Assembly (NCBI RefSeq): GCF_013346935.1
Contig: NZ_JAAEEB010000003.1
Span: 1-64,000, forward strand
From: Lactobacillus melliventris
GTDB taxonomy: Bacteria > Bacillota > Bacilli > Lactobacillales > Lactobacillaceae
Length of the DNA: 64,000 nt
Direction: 5' to 3'
The notes below the pieces were generated by a model that had not been told where the DNA came from, did not search any database, and saw nothing but the letters and a program-made list of their open reading frames with translations. A program made the translations under genes and the position numbers. The number at the start of each line of letters is the position of its first letter. Position 1 is the first letter of the stretch. This document shows positions 61,688 through 64,000 of this stretch, piece after piece.

Positions 61688-63529
61688 ATGAAGTTACCAA
61701 ATTTAATCAAGTTTAAAAAAACTGGGATAGGTATTGCAACAATGGCATTAGGTTTAGTCGTAACGGTGCAAACCAATTTAAATGTAGCTGCTGCAACAGA
61801 AACTCCTGCTGTTGTCCCAATTAGTGCGACAGGTTTGCCATCTGATGCCGGTCTGTGGACTGGCACTGATGGCAGCTGCACATGGAAATACGACGTTATT
61901 AGTAGAACTCTACGGATTAGTGGCGCGCAAAAGAGCAGTCAATTATCCAGCACACCATTTTTAAAGCAGTTTAAATGGTCTGGTAATATTGAGCATATTG
62001 TGTTTGAAACACCAGTTCAAATGGCTCCGAATTCGGCAGAAAAGTTTGCCGGTCTTGAGTATTTGGAGGATATTACAGGTCTCGACAAAATTGATACTAG
62101 TCAAGTGACAAATATGGCTTTGCTTTTTACTAATGACAAAGCTCTAACTAAAGCTGATGTGAGTCACTTTGACACCAGCCAAGTGACTAGCATGGAACGA
62201 ATGTTTGACAACACAGCATTAACAGAAGTAGATTTGAGCAGTTTTAATACAAGCAAAGTCACAAATATGAGCGGTATGTTTAGAAACAGCCCGATGAAAC
62301 ATCTTAATCTGAAAAGTTTTGCTACCAGCCGAGTGACCAATATGGCAGAGATGTTTGCGGATAGCGATGTGGCAGAACTTAATCTGGCTAATTTTGATAC
62401 TAGTAATGTCACTAACATGGCTGGTATGTTTGCTGGAATAAAAGTTCCTGAACTAAATCTTAAGCACTTTGATACCAGAAAAGTTAATAATATGTCCGAT
62501 ATGTTTTCCAGTACCCAAAATTTGTCAAGTCTTGATCTGAGTAATTTTGCTACCAGTCAAGTGACTAATATGGCGGAAATGTTTTCGGGCAGTACAGTTA
62601 TTCACTTAAACTTGGCTAATTGGGACACCAAAAAAGTCACCAGTATGAAAAATATGTTTCAAGGGTGTTCTAACTTAACTAAACTTGACTTAAGTGGCTT
62701 TAATACTGGTAATGTTACAGATATGTCGGGGATGTTTGCAAAATTCGCTCACTTGGATCAGCTAAATTTCAGTCACTTTGATACGAGTAAAGTTAAAGAT
62801 ATGAGAGAAATGTTCGCATGCAATCCGGCTGTTACTAGTTTAGATTTAGGTAGTTTTGATACCAGCAACGTTACTAATATGATCTCGCTGTTTTCTGGAG
62901 ACAGCTCTTTGGCTAAACTCAATTTAACGGGTTGGAACACCAAGAACGTACGCTGGATGAATTCAATGTTCAGTGGCGACAGCAGTCTAAAAGACATTGA
63001 CTTGAGGCACTTTAATACTGCCCAAGTTACTGATATGCTTAGGATGTTTAAAGGTGCAAAAAGTCTTGAGCAGCTTGACCTGCATACTTGGGATACACGC
63101 CAGGTTACCAGGGTCAGCCAAATGTTTATGGACTGTGATAATCTTGTTTTTGTTGATTTGCGTGGCTGGCGGTTACCAAAAATGTACGATTCAACGGAAA
63201 TGTTTACTAATGATCAAGAGCTCGCTGGAGTTGATTTAAGCCATTTTAATATTCATAATAGTCAGATTTTGAAAAATGCTGGTAATCCTAAAGGTTTTGT
63301 TGTCAAGCTTGGGCATTACCGCTTACGTAAGAGTTCGGGAGTAGGCCAAGGCTTTAAACATATCCAAGCTGTTGGCAAAGGCACAATTAGAAAGCCGAAA
63401 GGCAAGAAATATACTGCAAAACAATTGCTAAAACTGTATAACCATTCGGCTAAAAAGAGTCCTAAAGAAACTTATGTTATGTATAATGGCAAAAAGCCGC
63501 AGCTGCCTAAAGGGTTCAAGCTTAAATAG
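61688..63529 (+). CDS. BspA-like (DUF285) surface protein 2
   Basis: A 613-residue paralog of the protein at 57954: signal peptide (GIGIATMALGLVVTVQTNLN), conserved N-terminal block (LWTGTDGSCTWKYDVI), about 17 DUF285 repeats and the same basic C-terminal domain. The C-terminal domains differ at only a handful of residues while the coding DNA shows many silent changes. AAGAGGTC precedes the ATG. It is probably an adhesin or surface recognition protein. Confidence 0.9.
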   Translation: MKLPNLIKFKKTGIGIATMALGLVVTVQTNLNVAAATETPAVVPISATGLPSDAGLWTGTDGSCTWKYDVISRTLRISGAQKSSQLSSTPFLKQFKWSGNIEHIVFETPVQMAPNSAEKFAGLEYLEDITGLDKIDTSQVTNMALLFTNDKALTKADVSHFDTSQVTSMERMFDNTALTEVDLSSFNTSKVTNMSGMFRNSPMKHLNLKSFATSRVTNMAEMFADSDVAELNLANFDTSNVTNMAGMFAGIKVPELNLKHFDTRKVNNMSDMFSSTQNLSSLDLSNFATSQVTNMAEMFSGSTVIHLNLANWDTKKVTSMKNMFQGCSNLTKLDLSGFNTGNVTDMSGMFAKFAHLDQLNFSHFDTSKVKDMREMFACNPAVTSLDLGSFDTSNVTNMISLFSGDSSLAKLNLTGWNTKNVRWMNSMFSGDSSLKDIDLRHFNTAQVTDMLRMFKGAKSLEQLDLHTWDTRQVTRVSQMFMDCDNLVFVDLRGWRLPKMYDSTEMFTNDQELAGVDLSHFNIHNSQILKNAGNPKGFVVKLGHYRLRKSSGVGQGFKHIQAVGKGTIRKPKGKKYTAKQLLKLYNHSAKKSPKETYVMYNGKKPQLPKGFKLK

Positions 63530-63535
63530 ATAAGA

Positions 63536-63580
63536 AAAAAAGGCTAGTTCGTTTTTAATTACGAATTAGTCTTTTTGTTT
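63536..63580. terminator. Bidirectional terminator
   Basis: GCTAGTTCGT and ACGAATTAGT form a stem with G-U pairs (63543-63552 and 63561-63570), with A and T runs on either side. It lies between the BspA-like gene and the convergent partial gene. Confidence 0.8.
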
Positions 63581-63601
63581 TATTAGTGAAGAAATAGAAA
63601 A

Positions 63602-64000
63602 TTATTTTAATTTACCTTCATCAATAAGTTTATCGTCACGTTTTGCCAGTTTCTTGTTATGTGCCTCATAACCTTTATCAGATAAGTCGGCATTAAACTT
63701 GTATCCCCGTTTCTTTAAAGCATTAATATCTTTTTCCATTAATGGTGTATTTACTTTAGGATGTTTCTTATAATATTTATAATCGTTTAAATAATTCCCA
63801 TATACTATAATATCACTCCAGTCTTCATGTTTCTTAACCTTATTTTTCTTAGGAGGATTTACTGGTTGTGGCTTCAGATCACCCGATGGTTTAGTAGTAG
63901 GAACATTTTCCAATTTAATCTGTCTGTTTAACCATTTAATTTCTGCATTAAGATATTTCTTGAAAGTCTTGGCATACTTAGTCTTATAATTTTTAAAATG
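63602..64000 (-). CDS. Lys-rich protein of unknown function, C-terminal part
   Basis: The reading frame is open from the stop at 63602 through the window edge, so only the C-terminal 132 residues are seen. The TTG at 63913 is not a convincing start because in-frame coding continues upstream (HFKNYKTKYAKTFKKYLN). The visible part is rich in Lys, with a Pro/Lys linker (KPQPVNPPKKNKVKK) before a folded-looking end. It may be a surface or lipoprotein given its neighbours, but I do not recognise it. Confidence 0.7.
   Translation of the reverse strand, partial: HFKNYKTKYAKTFKKYLNAEIKWLNRQIKLENVPTTKPSGDLKPQPVNPPKKNKVKKHEDWSDIIVYGNYLNDYKYYKKHPKVNTPLMEKDINALKKRGYKFNADLSDKGYEAHNKKLAKRDDKLIDEGKLK

Noticed and set aside
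57954-63529. CRISPR-like or DNA tandem repeats
   Set aside because: The periodicity of about 75 bp comes from protein repeats (DUF285) that vary at the DNA level; there are no identical repeats with unique spacers.

Overview
The window is low-GC Gram-positive DNA from Lactobacillus in the strict sense (the L. delbrueckii group). Supporting signs are AT-rich coding sequence, strong AAGGAGG-type ribosome binding sites, SLAP-type and BspA-like (DUF285) surface proteins, mannose-class and beta-glucoside-class PTS permeases, and the Firmicute walRK-yycHIJ-htrA-rlmH block. A bee-gut (Firm-5) or similar plant-diet-associated species is a plausible inference from the quinate/shikimate, fucosidase and BspA-like genes, but nothing here proves it.

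Layout. 1-435: end of an rRNA operon (23S 3' end, 5S, tRNA-Asn). 474-10497: two LysR-controlled flavoenzyme units. One is a fumarate-reductase-like flavoprotein convergent with a lone CitG-like gene. The other is an MFS transporter, a second and divergent flavoprotein, a YdiB-type quinate/shikimate dehydrogenase and a type I dehydroquinate dehydratase. Together they look like a reductive quinate/shikimate pathway. Both flavoproteins carry an ApbE-type flavinylation motif in the FMN-binding domain and a second copy at the extreme C-terminus. 10816-16236: LacI-controlled fucoside locus (MFS, GH151-like and GH29 fucosidases). 16347-16900: RelE/Phd toxin-antitoxin pair. 17254-21021: cytochrome b5-like protein and an acyltransferase-GT8-GT8-acyltransferase cluster. 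21307-25652: mannose-class PTS facing a deoC-like aldolase, with a GntR regulator and a matched operator on each side.

25708-33927: an expanded PadR-DUF1700-DUF4097 system of five DUF4097 proteins, one degraded copy left by a tandem duplication, and an ABC exporter. 34015-36040: alpha/beta hydrolase, small P-loop protein and two tRNA-Lys genes. 36181-44023: the essential WalRK cell-wall regulon block with HtrA and RlmH. A terminator-like hairpin lies between walR and walK, and a DnaA-box cluster lies between htrA and rlmH. 44113-49997: LacI-regulated sucrose/fructoside locus. 50039-52223: TPP-riboswitch-controlled ECF transporter module (ATPase and T subunit, no S subunit seen). 52353-56925: AraC regulator, HtpX/LemA, an anion permease, a HesB-like protein and a 46-residue basic protein. 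56989-64000: HNH protein, two BspA-like surface proteins flanking a SLAP-type surface protein, and the 3' part of another gene cut by the window edge.

Several start codons were moved inward from the longest reading frame because a Shine-Dalgarno sequence, a promoter or a riboswitch lies inside the longer frame. Substrates of the flavoenzymes, transporters and PTS are inferred from context, not shown by the sequence.
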